A DNA stretch of 64,000 bases. Source: UBA5614 sp034678545 (lineage in GTDB: Bacteria; Cloacimonadota; Cloacimonadia; Cloacimonadales; Cloacimonadaceae). The stretch is from assembly GCA_034678545.1 (NCBI GenBank), contig JAXDBS010000095.1:62001-126000 (forward strand), written 5' to 3'. Of this stretch, positions 44,357 through 53,326 are shown piece by piece; positions within the stretch are counted from its first letter, which is position 1; every line of letters starts with the position of its first letter. A model generated the notes under the pieces. That model did no database searches, was not told the origin of the DNA, and saw only the letters and a program-made list of their open reading frames with translations. Position numbers and translations under genes: made by a program.

Positions 44357-44467
44357 AACCTGGTCAGAATTGCAAAGTAGGAACCTGCTTTCGGGTTCTG
44401 TTTCTTGCAAGGAACAGCAGCCCGGTTAGACTTACCGAACTGCGGTAAAACCGGGTTCGCATTTTTC
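44357..44467 (+). ncRNA. Structured leader or small RNA candidate with alternate hairpins
   Basis: AACCTGG (44357-44363) can pair with CCCGGTT (44421-44427), enclosing TTGCAA/TTGCAA and GAACC/GGTTC stems. The same CCCGGTT can instead pair with AACCGGG (44449-44455) around TTACCG/CGGTAA, giving a hairpin followed by ATTTTTCTT, a terminator. The two folds exclude each other, as in attenuators. The rest of 44169-44356 shows nothing. Precedes the M1 peptidase by about 50 bases. Confidence 0.5.
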
Positions 44468-44496
44468 TTGACTTGGTTGATTCAGCAATATAATAT
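44468..44496 (+). promoter_or_regulatory. Sigma70-like promoter for M1 peptidase
   Basis: TTGACT at 44468-44473 and TAATAT at 44491-44496 with 17 bases between, or TATAAT at 44489-44494 with 15. The start codon is 23 bases on, preceded by AAGGGAGA. It lies directly behind the terminator-like hairpin, making that hairpin part of a separate transcript if both are used. Confidence 0.75.
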
Positions 44497-44518
44497 GTTC
44501 AGATAAAAGGGAGACATT

Positions 44519-47401
44519 ATGCTGAGAGAAAAAATGGTGTTGATTTGGCTGCTCTGTTTCACCGCGTTGGGAGTAACAAACCTATCTGCCATGCAGAAGT
44601 TCTGGAGCGACGAGCCCTCCACTCAAAGAGTGGAAAGGTATGATTCCCTCACCGGTTTTGACATCACAAAATACATCCAGACTATCAAGATAAACGATGT
44701 GAGCCACTATATCGAAGGGAACATCAAAGCATTTGTCACCTCAGAAAGCAACCTGGCAGAAATGAAGTACGAGCTTATGGGAGGCACCCTGGCTGTCACC
44801 CAAGTGCTGGTCAACGATTCCGTCAGCACCTACACACACACAAATGGCGTCATCACCATTCCGGTCAATTTCACTCCCGGACAGCAGTTCACGACAAACG
44901 TTTTTTATTCAGGCGTGCCGGCCCTCAGCCCTTCTCCATATTCGATCGGCATGAAATTCAATACGACCGGGGTTTACACCCTGTCCAATCCGGACGCGGG
45001 AAGGTATTACTGGCCCTGTTATGACCACCCCTGGGACAAGGCGCTGCTGGACCAGAACATAACAGTGCGCAGCGATTGGCTGGTGGCCGGCCAGGGCACC
45101 AGGACCGGCATAACGGATAACGGCAACGGTACCAGAACTCACCATTGGAGCCTTGCATCACCTGTCGCCACATATGTAATCGGCTTTGCGGCCGCTGCTT
45201 TTGTGGAATTCAACCAAATGGCAGGCAACGTCCCCATTCAGAATTTCGTGCTGCAGTCTGATTTGGCAGATGCCCAGGTCTCTTTTTCCCACGTTCCGGA
45301 CATGATCTCCTTTTTCTCCGATTACTACGGACCCTATCCATTTGAAAAATACGGCATGGCCGGCATCAGCATTTCACCCTATGCCGCCATGGAACACAAC
45401 ACCATGACTTTGCTGACTGCATCCCTGATCACGGGAACCTATTCCGGAGAAAACACCATCGCGCACGAACTGGGACACCAATGGTTTGGTGGCGCGGTAA
45501 CGCCTCTCAGCATGGCGGAAGTCTGGCTCAAGGAAGGCTTTGCCGTCTATTCCGAGTTTCTCTTCAAACATCATTATTACGGCTGGAGCACCGCCTTGTC
45601 CTATTTATGGTCGTCCATCCAAAGTTACTTTCTGAGTTACGAATCCAGCCATCCCACTAGCGTGATGTACGATCCGCCCTACAACAGCCTGTTCACGCCG
45701 TGCACCTATGAAAAAGGCGCTTCTGTCATCCATATGATGCGTTTGAGAATGGGAAATCCCACCTTCGAGAGCTTCATCCACACCTGGTTCAATACCTATA
45801 ACGGCAGCAACGTGGTTTCAGCCGAATTCGAGGCCATGGCGGAGCAGGTCAGCGGGCTTGATTTTACTCAATTCTTCCACCAATGGGTCTATAGTCCGGG
45901 TATCCCATCCGCCAAACTTACCTATTTCACGGACGGCGTCGGACAAGCTAAGATCGTCGGCCAGACAACCAGTTCTTCCTCCACCCAGTTTGACATAGAC
46001 ATCCCGCTCAAACTCGCAAATTCAGCTTTATTGGACTCGGTGGTAGTGAGGGCGACGCCTGAGGGCTTTACCAACCTCGTTCCTTATGCCCCCGCTGCTG
46101 ACAATCTGGCCCAGATCCAGATAGATCCCAATCACTGGGTGCTCAACCGCGGCTTTTCTGTAAATACATTCCAACTCACCCTCTGCGCCCCGGCCGATCA
46201 TAGGGTCACCCTGACTTGGAACGCTCTGGCTTCGCCTGTTCCTTTGCTGGGTTACAATGTTTACCGCAGGCGGATACCGGAAGGAGCTTGGATGCGGCTC
46301 AACATGTTTCCGTTGGCAACTTTCTCCTACACGGACCTGACAGCACTCAACGGTTACACTTATCAGTACTACGTCACGGCCAAAGAGGAAGGCGGCTTCG
46401 AGTCCCTGCCCACTAACATTATGACCGCCACGCCGATCGAGTTTCCCTTCGACTGGGGCTTCCTGGTAGTGGACGAAACCCGGGACGGGACAGGCACGGT
46501 ATTCAATCCGACCGACCAGAGCGTTGATTCGTTCTATGCTTCCGTGTTAAGCTCCATGCCCTTCACCCAATGGGATTACAATGGTGTGGGATCACCCACG
46601 CTTTCCACGCTCAGCCATTACCCGCTGGTGCTTTGGCACTGCGATGACTACTCGGATTTTCAACTGGATGAAAATCTTTCCACCCTGGCCAGTTATGTCA
46701 TCAGCGGAGGGAAACTGCTGATTTCCGGCTGGAAGTACCCCGGAGCTCTGCCGCAGGAGTTCTTTGACCAGTGGCTGAACGGAGTGGTGCCCCAGATCAT
46801 TAACAACCCGCAGCTTATATCGGCCCAATCGGATTATTACCAGGATCTTCATCCTGACCCCGACAAGCTGACGCCGCTCTGGAACGGGATGCTCAGTATG
46901 GCTTATGTCTTTCCTGAGGCTACGCAATTCTTCTACACCGCGGAAGTCCAGGACAGCCTGACCGGACAAGGCCTGCCTTTGGCCGTGAGAGCGGACAACA
47001 ACGGCACTCTGGTCATGCTGGGTTTTCCGCTCTATTATATGCTGGAGGATGAGGTCCGCGCCTTTCTGGAACAACTGCTTCCCCAGCTTTGGGCTCAGGT
47101 TCCGGTGGTGGACGCATACAATCTGATAACTGCGGAAGAACTGCCCCTAATTTGTTATCCAAACCCCTGCTCCGATAGACTTTACCTCCGGTTGAGCGGA
47201 AAATCTTCTCCCGACGGTGTAATTTCCTTATACAACATCAAGGGGCAACTGATCAAGCGCTGGCAATGCCTTGACAACAAGGAACTGGTCTGGGACGGCC
47301 GTGACTCGGGTGAGCGTCCGGTTGCCGACGGTGTTTACCTGATCCGGATCTCGGACGGTAAACAACAGCGCAGCCGAAGGATCACACTGATCAGGAATTG
47401 A
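44519..47401 (+). CDS. Secreted M1-family metallopeptidase with C-terminal sorting-type tail
   Basis: 960 residues. Signal peptide to about 25. N-terminal beta domain, then the M1 catalytic core with AAMEHN (289-294) in place of GAMEN, zinc motif HELGHQW (316-322) and the third ligand Glu339 in WLKEGFA; 18 residues after HExxH as expected. Fibronectin III-like module at about 560-640, an about 240-residue segment of unknown fold, and a C-terminal tail (about 860-960) with CYPNPCSDRLYLRL, ISLYNIKGQLIKRW and PVADGVYLIRISDGKQQRSRRITLI, as in FlgD-like/type IX sorting tails. Probably a cell-surface or secreted aminopeptidase for peptide use. Confidence 0.9.
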   Translation: MLREKMVLIWLLCFTALGVTNLSAMQKFWSDEPSTQRVERYDSLTGFDITKYIQTIKINDVSHYIEGNIKAFVTSESNLAEMKYELMGGTLAVTQVLVNDSVSTYTHTNGVITIPVNFTPGQQFTTNVFYSGVPALSPSPYSIGMKFNTTGVYTLSNPDAGRYYWPCYDHPWDKALLDQNITVRSDWLVAGQGTRTGITDNGNGTRTHHWSLASPVATYVIGFAAAAFVEFNQMAGNVPIQNFVLQSDLADAQVSFSHVPDMISFFSDYYGPYPFEKYGMAGISISPYAAMEHNTMTLLTASLITGTYSGENTIAHELGHQWFGGAVTPLSMAEVWLKEGFAVYSEFLFKHHYYGWSTALSYLWSSIQSYFLSYESSHPTSVMYDPPYNSLFTPCTYEKGASVIHMMRLRMGNPTFESFIHTWFNTYNGSNVVSAEFEAMAEQVSGLDFTQFFHQWVYSPGIPSAKLTYFTDGVGQAKIVGQTTSSSSTQFDIDIPLKLANSALLDSVVVRATPEGFTNLVPYAPAADNLAQIQIDPNHWVLNRGFSVNTFQLTLCAPADHRVTLTWNALASPVPLLGYNVYRRRIPEGAWMRLNMFPLATFSYTDLTALNGYTYQYYVTAKEEGGFESLPTNIMTATPIEFPFDWGFLVVDETRDGTGTVFNPTDQSVDSFYASVLSSMPFTQWDYNGVGSPTLSTLSHYPLVLWHCDDYSDFQLDENLSTLASYVISGGKLLISGWKYPGALPQEFFDQWLNGVVPQIINNPQLISAQSDYYQDLHPDPDKLTPLWNGMLSMAYVFPEATQFFYTAEVQDSLTGQGLPLAVRADNNGTLVMLGFPLYYMLEDEVRAFLEQLLPQLWAQVPVVDAYNLITAEELPLICYPNPCSDRLYLRLSGKSSPDGVISLYNIKGQLIKRWQCLDNKELVWDGRDSGERPVADGVYLIRISDGKQQRSRRITLIRN

Positions 47402-47546
47402 GCAGTCTGCAGAAGGTTTGGGGAAACAACCAAGGCCTGACCACTTCCCTTTGGCAGCTAAGTCCAAATGATTTCAGGGATTGGATATTTCCCTTGTCAG
47501 AAAGGGCGTTAAATTAAACTGGGTTCAAAATTTAGTGGAGAGTGCG

Positions 47547-47855
47547 ATGAGTAAGCAAGAGAAAGAGAAACAAATCCAAGGCTGCGACTGCCAAGAGGAC
47601 GATTGCAGCTGCGATACGATCACCCTGGAAATGGAAGACGGCAGCTTTGAGAAATTCATATTCTACGGGACTCTGGAACACCAAAACAAGCATTATATAG
47701 CCCTTGCCCCCTTGGAAGGCGAGGAATATTTCATATACGGCCTCAAGGAAGCGGGGGAGGAGATGGAGATCTTTCCGATCGATGATATGAAAGAGCTGGA
47801 AGTGGTGGCCGAGGTGTTCGAACAGCGCATAACGGAGGAAGAGGAAGGGGAGTGA
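47547..47855 (+). CDS. DUF1292 family protein
   Basis: 102 residues from ATG 47547, preceded by GTGGAGAG. N-terminal Cys-rich segment (CDCQEDDCSCD), then TITLEMEDGSFEKFIFYGTLEHQNKHYIALAPLEGEEYFIYGLKEAGEEMEIFPIDDMKELEVVAEVFEQ, the DUF1292 domain, and an acidic tail. Family is widespread in Firmicutes beside yrrK/ruvX-type genes; no function is known. The N-terminal Cys cluster is not part of the usual domain. Terminator follows. Confidence 0.85.
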   Translation: MSKQEKEKQIQGCDCQEDDCSCDTITLEMEDGSFEKFIFYGTLEHQNKHYIALAPLEGEEYFIYGLKEAGEEMEIFPIDDMKELEVVAEVFEQRITEEEEGE

Positions 47856-47889
47856 TCCCCAGGCAATTATTCGCAACTCATTTGAATGG

Positions 47890-47916
47890 GGAGGCTCAAC
47901 TGCAGCCTCCTTTTTT
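47890..47916 (+). terminator. Terminator after DUF1292 gene
   Basis: GGAGGCT / AGCCTCC stem with CAACTGC loop, then a run of six T. Strong rho-independent terminator. Confidence 0.92.
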
Positions 47917-48351
47917 CTTAATTCCAACTATGCGGTGACGGATCGCATCCCCTGATTTTCTTTCCCTAAGTGACAAAGCTCAATCTACCCGTGTAGCGAT
48001 CACATACAATATTGCCTGGTTACATCCTCTGCCGGAAACAGGTTTCCGGGTTGGGGTTGCCTCCATCTTGTGTGGATAGCGGATTTCAGTCAAGAAGTGG
48101 ATCATAATTACGATTTACGAATTACTGATAGTTGCGGTAAGAAACAGAGTAAAGAGCGGATTGTCCCTTGCTTGATGGAAGACCTGAGTTTACCACTTTC
48201 GCAGGAACGACGGCTTTGTGAAACGGAAAATGGGGCGGAGCCTTGCACCATAAAGGAGCGGCTGGCGGGAACAGACAAAAGATTATGAATTATGGATATG
48301 GCTGGCGATTTAAATGATTCGTGGATATCAGATTGTATTTCGAATATCTGA
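47917..48351. other. Intergenic stretch, no gene seen
   Basis: 435 bases between the DUF1292 terminator and the convergent end of priA. A 72-residue frame at 48070-48288 has no ribosome site and no family match. A short inverted repeat ATCAGAT / ATCTGAT flanks 48328-48353 just past the priA stop but lacks a T-run. Confidence 0.5.
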
Positions 48352-50736
48352 TCACATCAGGCTGAGCGGGTCGATGTCAAAGGATAGATTTAAGGTTGAA
48401 GGCAATTTCAGCAGGTTTTCCAGGTCATGCAGGGCTCTTGAGAGGGTGGTCGCATCGCGGCCTTTCAATATGATATGATAACGGTACAGTTTGTTTATCT
48501 TGGAGAGGGGAGCCGGGACTGGCCCCAACAGGATCAAAGCCGGATCGGGATACTTCTGTCGGAGTCTGTCCAGAGCGGAGTGATATTTGTTAAGCACCTG
48601 TTTCATCCTGTTTTCGTCCGTGTCCGTAAACAGCAACCTGGCCAGCCGATAGAAGGGTGGGTAAAACAGGCGTTTTCGATACTCGAGTTCCTCTTCGGCA
48701 AAACTCACATAATCTTGGGCGCAGGCAAAGCGGATTGCGTAATGGTCAGGATTCCAGGTCTGGACAATGACCTTACCCGGCCGTTCACCTCTTCCAGAAC
48801 GCCCAGCCACTTGGGTCAGCAAATTGAAAGTGCGTTCCGCGGCCCGGAAATCAGGCACATTTAACGAGATATCCGCCAGAACGACACCGGCCAGGGTGAC
48901 ATTGGGAAAGTCCAGACCCTTGGAGACCATCTGGGTGCCAAGCAGGATATCGATCTCATTTTTGTGCATTTTGTCGTACATATATGTATAAGAATCCTTG
49001 CGGCGGGAGGAATCGGAATCCAGGCGCAGAACCCTGGCAGAAGGAAAATAGGTTTTCAGGAGTTGTTCTATTTTCTGGGTGCCGGGAGCACCATATGAAA
49101 AGCTGTAGTGACCGCAGGCCGGGCACTTGCGCGGAACCGCTATATGATGGCCGCAATAATGGCAGACCATTTCTTCCCTGTCGTGATGGTAATAGAGGCT
49201 GATTTCGCAATGGGGGCATTTCTGCAAGATACCGCAATTATGGCATTGAATAAAGGACGCATAACCCCGCCTGTTCTGCAGCAGGATAACCTGCTCCCGC
49301 TGCTCGAGGCTCTGCTGAATGGCGTTCCTGAGAGTTAGTGACAGCAGTTCCGGCTCCTGCTCGTCCCTCAGGTCCAGAAGCTGGACTGCCGGCAAGCCTT
49401 GCGGCGTGGGCCGGGAGAGTAATCTGTGGCAGGCGTATTTTCCCTGCCGGGCGTTGTGCCAGGATTCCAAGGCAGGAGTGGCGCTGCCCAGGATAACATT
49501 GGCCTGCTCTAGTCTGGCGCGGACTATGGCCAGATCCCGGGCCTGGTAGCGGGGGTTGTTCTCCTGCTTGTAACTTGGTTCGTGCTCTTCATCCACTATG
49601 ATCAGGCCAACTTTATCCAAAGGAGCGAAAATGGCGCTGCGAGCTCCGATGACAATGCGGCATTTACCATTCCTGATTTCCTGCCATTGCTCGTAGCGTT
49701 GCCGTTCGGTCAATTGACTATGGAGGATGGCAATCAGGCTTCCGAAAACACTATAAAAGCGGTCAACCATCTGAGGTGTGAGCGAGATCTCCGGAATCAG
49801 CAGAATAGTATTTAACTCCTGATCAAGATAATGTCTGATAACCTCGATGTAGACTTCGGTTTTTCCGCTGCCCGTGATCCCGTAAATCAGATGAACAGAA
49901 GGCTGACAGGATCTCTTGATGATAGAATCGATGATATCGCGCTGCTCATGCGTTAAACTGATTTCCTTGCGGGTTCGGTGTTCCGGAAAGATAATGGTTT
50001 GCTGCTCAACCGGGCGGGGCTCCAGGTGAATCATTCCCTTGGCTGCCAATGCCTTGATGACAGCATACGATACTTCTTCCGTGATCTCATGCAGAGGAAA
50101 TTCACTGCTTCGGGCTGAGATGATTTGCCAGGCAAAAGCTTGTTTGGGAGTCAGGGCCGTGGATTCGTCAAACGGCATAGGGACAACGTAATTAACGATC
50201 TTTGGTTTGATCCTTGAGTCAAAACCGCGCTTGACCTCGATCAGGCCATTAGCTTCAGCGGTCTCCAAGGTTTTGTAAAAAGGGATAGATTTATGGGCTT
50301 TATAAGTGTCCCGGACAGACTGGACAGGGTGGAACTGCAGGTCGGAAAGAGCTTGGTGAAGCAATTTGAATTCGTGACCGGTTTCAGCCGGCCCGATCCA
50401 TTTCAGCTGGGTGGCTATCTCCGGAAGCAGGACAGAAGGCAGCATGGCAAAGACAGCTTTACCCAAAGAGCATCTGTAATACCGTGACATCCAGGCGGAA
50501 AGCTCGAACAGGACGGGGGGGAAAATGCTGCCCTGATCCAGTATCTCAATCACAGGTTTGTATTTTATTTTGGAGTCAAGCGCAGCAGCAGCAGCTTCTT
50601 GGTGACAGATACCAGTCACAATCCTGCGGTTAAAAGGCACGATCACACGCGCTCCCAAGGGGATGGGAATCTCCGAGGAATAAAATATCTCACTCAGTCC
50701 AGTTTGAATCGGGAGTAAAATCGAGTAGTATTTCAT
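48352..50736 (-). CDS. priA: Primosomal protein N' (replication restart helicase PriA)
   Basis: 794 residues. N-terminal DNA-binding domain SILLPIQTGLSEIFYSSEIPIPLGARVIVPFNRR; helicase motif I YGITGSGKTEVYIEV, motif II DEEH, zinc-binding Cys cluster CHNCGILQKCPHC and CHYCG / CPACG, and GRSGRG motif VI. Reloads DnaB at stalled forks. The ATG at 50736 lies three bases beyond the U-run of the terminator from the upstream gene; the 3' arm AAGGGG stands ten bases away and may serve as its ribosome site. Next Met is far inside the domain. Confidence 0.95.
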   Translation of the reverse strand: MKYYSILLPIQTGLSEIFYSSEIPIPLGARVIVPFNRRIVTGICHQEAAAAALDSKIKYKPVIEILDQGSIFPPVLFELSAWMSRYYRCSLGKAVFAMLPSVLLPEIATQLKWIGPAETGHEFKLLHQALSDLQFHPVQSVRDTYKAHKSIPFYKTLETAEANGLIEVKRGFDSRIKPKIVNYVVPMPFDESTALTPKQAFAWQIISARSSEFPLHEITEEVSYAVIKALAAKGMIHLEPRPVEQQTIIFPEHRTRKEISLTHEQRDIIDSIIKRSCQPSVHLIYGITGSGKTEVYIEVIRHYLDQELNTILLIPEISLTPQMVDRFYSVFGSLIAILHSQLTERQRYEQWQEIRNGKCRIVIGARSAIFAPLDKVGLIIVDEEHEPSYKQENNPRYQARDLAIVRARLEQANVILGSATPALESWHNARQGKYACHRLLSRPTPQGLPAVQLLDLRDEQEPELLSLTLRNAIQQSLEQREQVILLQNRRGYASFIQCHNCGILQKCPHCEISLYYHHDREEMVCHYCGHHIAVPRKCPACGHYSFSYGAPGTQKIEQLLKTYFPSARVLRLDSDSSRRKDSYTYMYDKMHKNEIDILLGTQMVSKGLDFPNVTLAGVVLADISLNVPDFRAAERTFNLLTQVAGRSGRGERPGKVIVQTWNPDHYAIRFACAQDYVSFAEEELEYRKRLFYPPFYRLARLLFTDTDENRMKQVLNKYHSALDRLRQKYPDPALILLGPVPAPLSKINKLYRYHIILKGRDATTLSRALHDLENLLKLPSTLNLSFDIDPLSLM

Positions 50737-50738
50737 AT

Positions 50739-50766
50739 AAAAAAAGCCCCTTATCAGCTAAGGGGC
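50739..50766 (-). terminator. Terminator of the envelope-machine operon, abutting priA start
   Basis: On the minus strand TAAGGGGC pairs with GCCCCTTA around a five-base loop (plus-strand 50746-50766) and a run of seven U leads straight to the priA start. Strong. The 3' stem arm may double as the priA ribosome site. Confidence 0.9.
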
Positions 50767-50788
50767 GCTGATTATTTCACAAGTCAGA

Positions 50789-52261
50789 TCATTTGCTGAA
50801 GGTCATGTAAAATTCATATGGGACAAGATTCCTGTTATCGAAGCGCCAGTTATTGACCAATTGCTGCAGTTGATTGATGAACTCGGAATAGAATTCGCCG
50901 CTGACTGGGGTGATCTGAGCACCGGCAACAGAGCCGTCATTATCTATATAGAGCAGTATTTTCAGGGTGCCGTACATGGATTTGATCTGGCTTTGACGGT
51001 TATACAGGTCCTTGATCTGTGGTTTTTTCCGAGCCACGCCCTGTTCTATCCTTGTGAGGTCTGGTCTCGTATCAACGGGAGCCGATGCAATGGTTCCCTC
51101 TGTAACCTTTCTCACGGTGGGGCCGGAGAACCGGGTGACCACAGAACTGGAAGCCTTGGTAGCGGGCCTTCCCACGGGGGCGATTCTCTGGGCATTGCCT
51201 ACATAGCTGGTTACATTTCCGGACGGAGCCTGGGTGGATAATTTACCTAGAGGCCTGCCTTCTGAAAGGCCAGCCAGATGCTGGGTGCCGGAAGGGATCT
51301 GACTGGGATTAAAGACAGTGCCAAAACCTGTGCCATCGCCTGATCCAGTGCCAGTTCCATCTCCGCCACCGCCGCCGGGGCCGCTGCCTCTGTCACCGCC
51401 GCCTGAACCCCTGCCGCTGCCTCTGCCAGAACCGGAACCTCCGCCCCTGCCACCTCCAAGCGAAGCGGCAATGATATCCTGTTCAGTGGTTATCGCCACA
51501 TTGGTCCCTCTTCCAGTACCTGCCCCGAAAAAGGCATTAAGGCTGGTTGGACCAGCTTTACGGCCGGCAGTCCCTGCCGTTGCCCTACCCTGCGGCGCTC
51601 CGGGAACTGCCGGCGCTGGCTTCTGGTCGGCTTGCTCCATCTGCGCCAATCCCTGATCTTCAGTGGTATCGGTTTCTACTTTGGTCGCGGTGGGAGGGGC
51701 TTGACTCCAGCGTTCGGTCAGTGTTATGTCTACGCCGTTTTTAGGCTTCAGGATGTCAAATAGAATCAAGCCAATGATGGTAATTATCAAAGCTACAAGC
51801 GTGACATTGCGGGCAAATTTCTGGAATGGTTCCAGTTCAGCACGTCTGGAATACTGGCTGATGACCTGCTTTTCCTGCTCGGTGTAGAACCTGACAAAGG
51901 GTTCCACAAACTCATAGGAGATTTCCCAGTCATGATTGACATTAATGGTGCCAGTCATATCATTGGTTAACAGGGCTTCACCTGGTTTATTAAGGTGAGA
52001 GGCGCGGAGGGAATCCTCGCTGACAGGCTGCGCGTTCTTTCTGTATGATATATGCATGGCTGGAAGGAGAGATAGAAAGAACTTATCATCGCGCTTATGA
52101 AGTAGAAGGTGTTTTTTCGGGAATTTCTCATCCAGGATCTGCCAGAAAAGGTACTTGCTGCTTCCAATATACAGCTTGTTCGTAAAATCGCGCCCGTATT
52201 TGGCAACGTCCAACAGCTTGCCCTTGTAATGCAGTTTCAGGTTAAGAACTGATTTTGCCAC
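50789..52261 (-). CDS. FHA-like / TonB-like transenvelope protein (AgmX/PglI, GltG-like)
   Basis: 490 residues. Residues 1-125 look like an FHA-type beta domain (LYIGSSKYLFWQILDEKFPKKHLLLHKRDD pattern); one membrane span at about 152-170; then a Pro/Ala and Gly/Ser/Arg/Asp-rich linker (about 180-315, with GGGRGGGSGSGRGSG-type repeats) long enough to cross the periplasm; and a C-terminal domain (about 403-490: DLTRIEQGVARKKPQIKDLYNRQ...GTLKILLYIDNDGSVAGAQI...NNWRF) matching the AgmX/PglI C-terminal TonB-like family. In Myxococcus such proteins couple a TolQR motor to gliding or focal-adhesion machinery. Here the same motor genes are just upstream. Confidence 0.85.
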   Translation of the reverse strand: MAKSVLNLKLHYKGKLLDVAKYGRDFTNKLYIGSSKYLFWQILDEKFPKKHLLLHKRDDKFFLSLLPAMHISYRKNAQPVSEDSLRASHLNKPGEALLTNDMTGTINVNHDWEISYEFVEPFVRFYTEQEKQVISQYSRRAELEPFQKFARNVTLVALIITIIGLILFDILKPKNGVDITLTERWSQAPPTATKVETDTTEDQGLAQMEQADQKPAPAVPGAPQGRATAGTAGRKAGPTSLNAFFGAGTGRGTNVAITTEQDIIAASLGGGRGGGSGSGRGSGRGSGGGDRGSGPGGGGGDGTGTGSGDGTGFGTVFNPSQIPSGTQHLAGLSEGRPLGKLSTQAPSGNVTSYVGNAQRIAPVGRPATKASSSVVTRFSGPTVRKVTEGTIASAPVDTRPDLTRIEQGVARKKPQIKDLYNRQSQIKSMYGTLKILLYIDNDGSVAGAQITPVSGEFYSEFINQLQQLVNNWRFDNRNLVPYEFYMTFSK

Positions 52262-52269
52262 GGACCCTC

Positions 52270-52788
52270 CTACTGAACCTTCTGGGCAGATGCCTGCAGC
52301 CAGTTCTGGTCCTGGATAGAGGAGAAATAAATATCCGCAAAGGAAGCACCCGCCCCTATCTTGATCAGCTCAGTGATGTATTGGCAGGTGATCTGTTTGT
52401 CAGCCTGGATCAACAGGCATGGTTTGTAATCAGTTCCGCGCCTATTGTTCAACTCCTGAATCTGGGCTGCCTCATTCTGCATGAAGTTCAAGAGCGCAGC
52501 ACGGGTTTTTGCATCTTCGACCAGTTGCCGCAATGACCCAGCCGGTATGTTGTCAGTTCCGATATAGATTTGTTCCGGGTATAATTTGACCAACACTGTC
52601 AGCCCGTTATCCAGTAATTCCTGATTGGTGATTGTGGTAGGCAAGGTCATATTAGCCGGAACTGTCATCTTCTGGGATTCAATAGAGACATTTTTAATAA
52701 GAAAAACCAAAAGAATAGTTAAGATGTCCAACAGAGAAGTTATGGACAATGCAGCAGCGTCAGCAAACTTTCTTCTAACTCTGCGCAT
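52270..52788 (-). CDS. ExbD/TolR-family protein with membrane aspartate
   Basis: 172 residues. Short basic N-terminus, one membrane span (about 16-33) with Asp21 in SITSLLDILTILLVFLIK, the proton-linked residue of ExbD/TolR/MotB-like stators, then a periplasmic domain. Pairs with the TolQ-like gene 600 bases upstream and with the paralogue just before it. TAATG-type spacing: one base separates it from the paralogue gene. Confidence 0.9.
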   Translation of the reverse strand: MRRVRRKFADAAALSITSLLDILTILLVFLIKNVSIESQKMTVPANMTLPTTITNQELLDNGLTVLVKLYPEQIYIGTDNIPAGSLRQLVEDAKTRAALLNFMQNEAAQIQELNNRRGTDYKPCLLIQADKQITCQYITELIKIGAGASFADIYFSSIQDQNWLQASAQKVQ

Positions 52789-52789
52789 G

Positions 52790-53323
52790 TCACCCTCCGG
52801 AACCGTAAAGAACGCCGGCCGGTTTATAGATCACATTAGGGAAACCATTACTCTTGCAGAGGTCAATGGTCTGAACCAAGGTTCCGTATAGCACGTCAGG
52901 GTAGACGATAACTGATATCTCATTAAGATTAATGCTCTTTTTGATATCACCCAAGATTCTATTCAACTCGATATAGTTATAACCCTGAAATCCAACGCCA
53001 ATGTCGGTGTTTCTAATCGGTATTTCATTTCCCCAACCCCTGATCTTGAAACCCGGATACATTTCCATGCCGTCGGAGGATGCCATTATGATGAGTTTGA
53101 TTTCCTGAGCCGCACCCGGCCCGCTTCCGCTTCCCCCGGTACCGCTGGTTTCGCTGCCGGGTTTGGAAAAATTCATGGCGATCAGAGCCACCTGACTGAT
53201 AACCACAATGGTCAATAGAAAGGGGATGATCGTGATGAATAAATTCATCAAGGGGACCAGGTTAGGCTGTTCAGGAGGTGTTTGCTTCTTTTGGTTCCTT
53301 CCTTCCGAAGGGCGATAAACCAT
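52790..53323 (-). CDS. ExbD/TolR-family protein with Asn in place of the membrane Asp
   Basis: 177 residues. Cytoplasmic N-terminus with Lys/Pro/Gln, one membrane span at about 23-46 (NLVPLMNLFITIIPFLLTIVVIS). Asn27 stands where family members have the proton-carrying Asp (V-P-L-x-D). A short Gly/Ser-rich periplasmic linker (about 53-70) leads to a domain of about 100 residues. It is a paralogue of the next gene, which keeps the Asp. Three bases after the TolQ-like gene. Probably a structural, not proton-conducting, stator subunit; inference. Confidence 0.85.
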   Translation of the reverse strand: MVYRPSEGRNQKKQTPPEQPNLVPLMNLFITIIPFLLTIVVISQVALIAMNFSKPGSETSGTGGSGSGPGAAQEIKLIIMASSDGMEMYPGFKIRGWGNEIPIRNTDIGVGFQGYNYIELNRILGDIKKSINLNEISVIVYPDVLYGTLVQTIDLCKSNGFPNVIYKPAGVLYGSGG

Positions 53324-53326
53324 GTT

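Noticed and set aside
44357..44430. Resemblance to SRP RNA (GGTCAG ... AGGAACAGCAGCC)
   Set aside because: The GGAA tetraloop part of helix 8 is replaced by a 40-base arm and the outer stem is only seven bases, so it is not a credible SRP RNA.
44357..44450. Possible c-di-GMP (GEMM) riboswitch
   Set aside because: GCAAAG and CCGGTT-TACCGAA pieces occur but the order and the GGGACGCAAAGCC core do not match.
48070..48288. 72-residue frame
   Set aside because: No ribosome site or family match; composition is that of the intergenic stretch.
51318..51656. Proline-rich plus-strand frame opposite the Gly-rich linker
   Set aside because: It is the antisense of Gly codons (GGN gives Pro on the other strand), not a gene.
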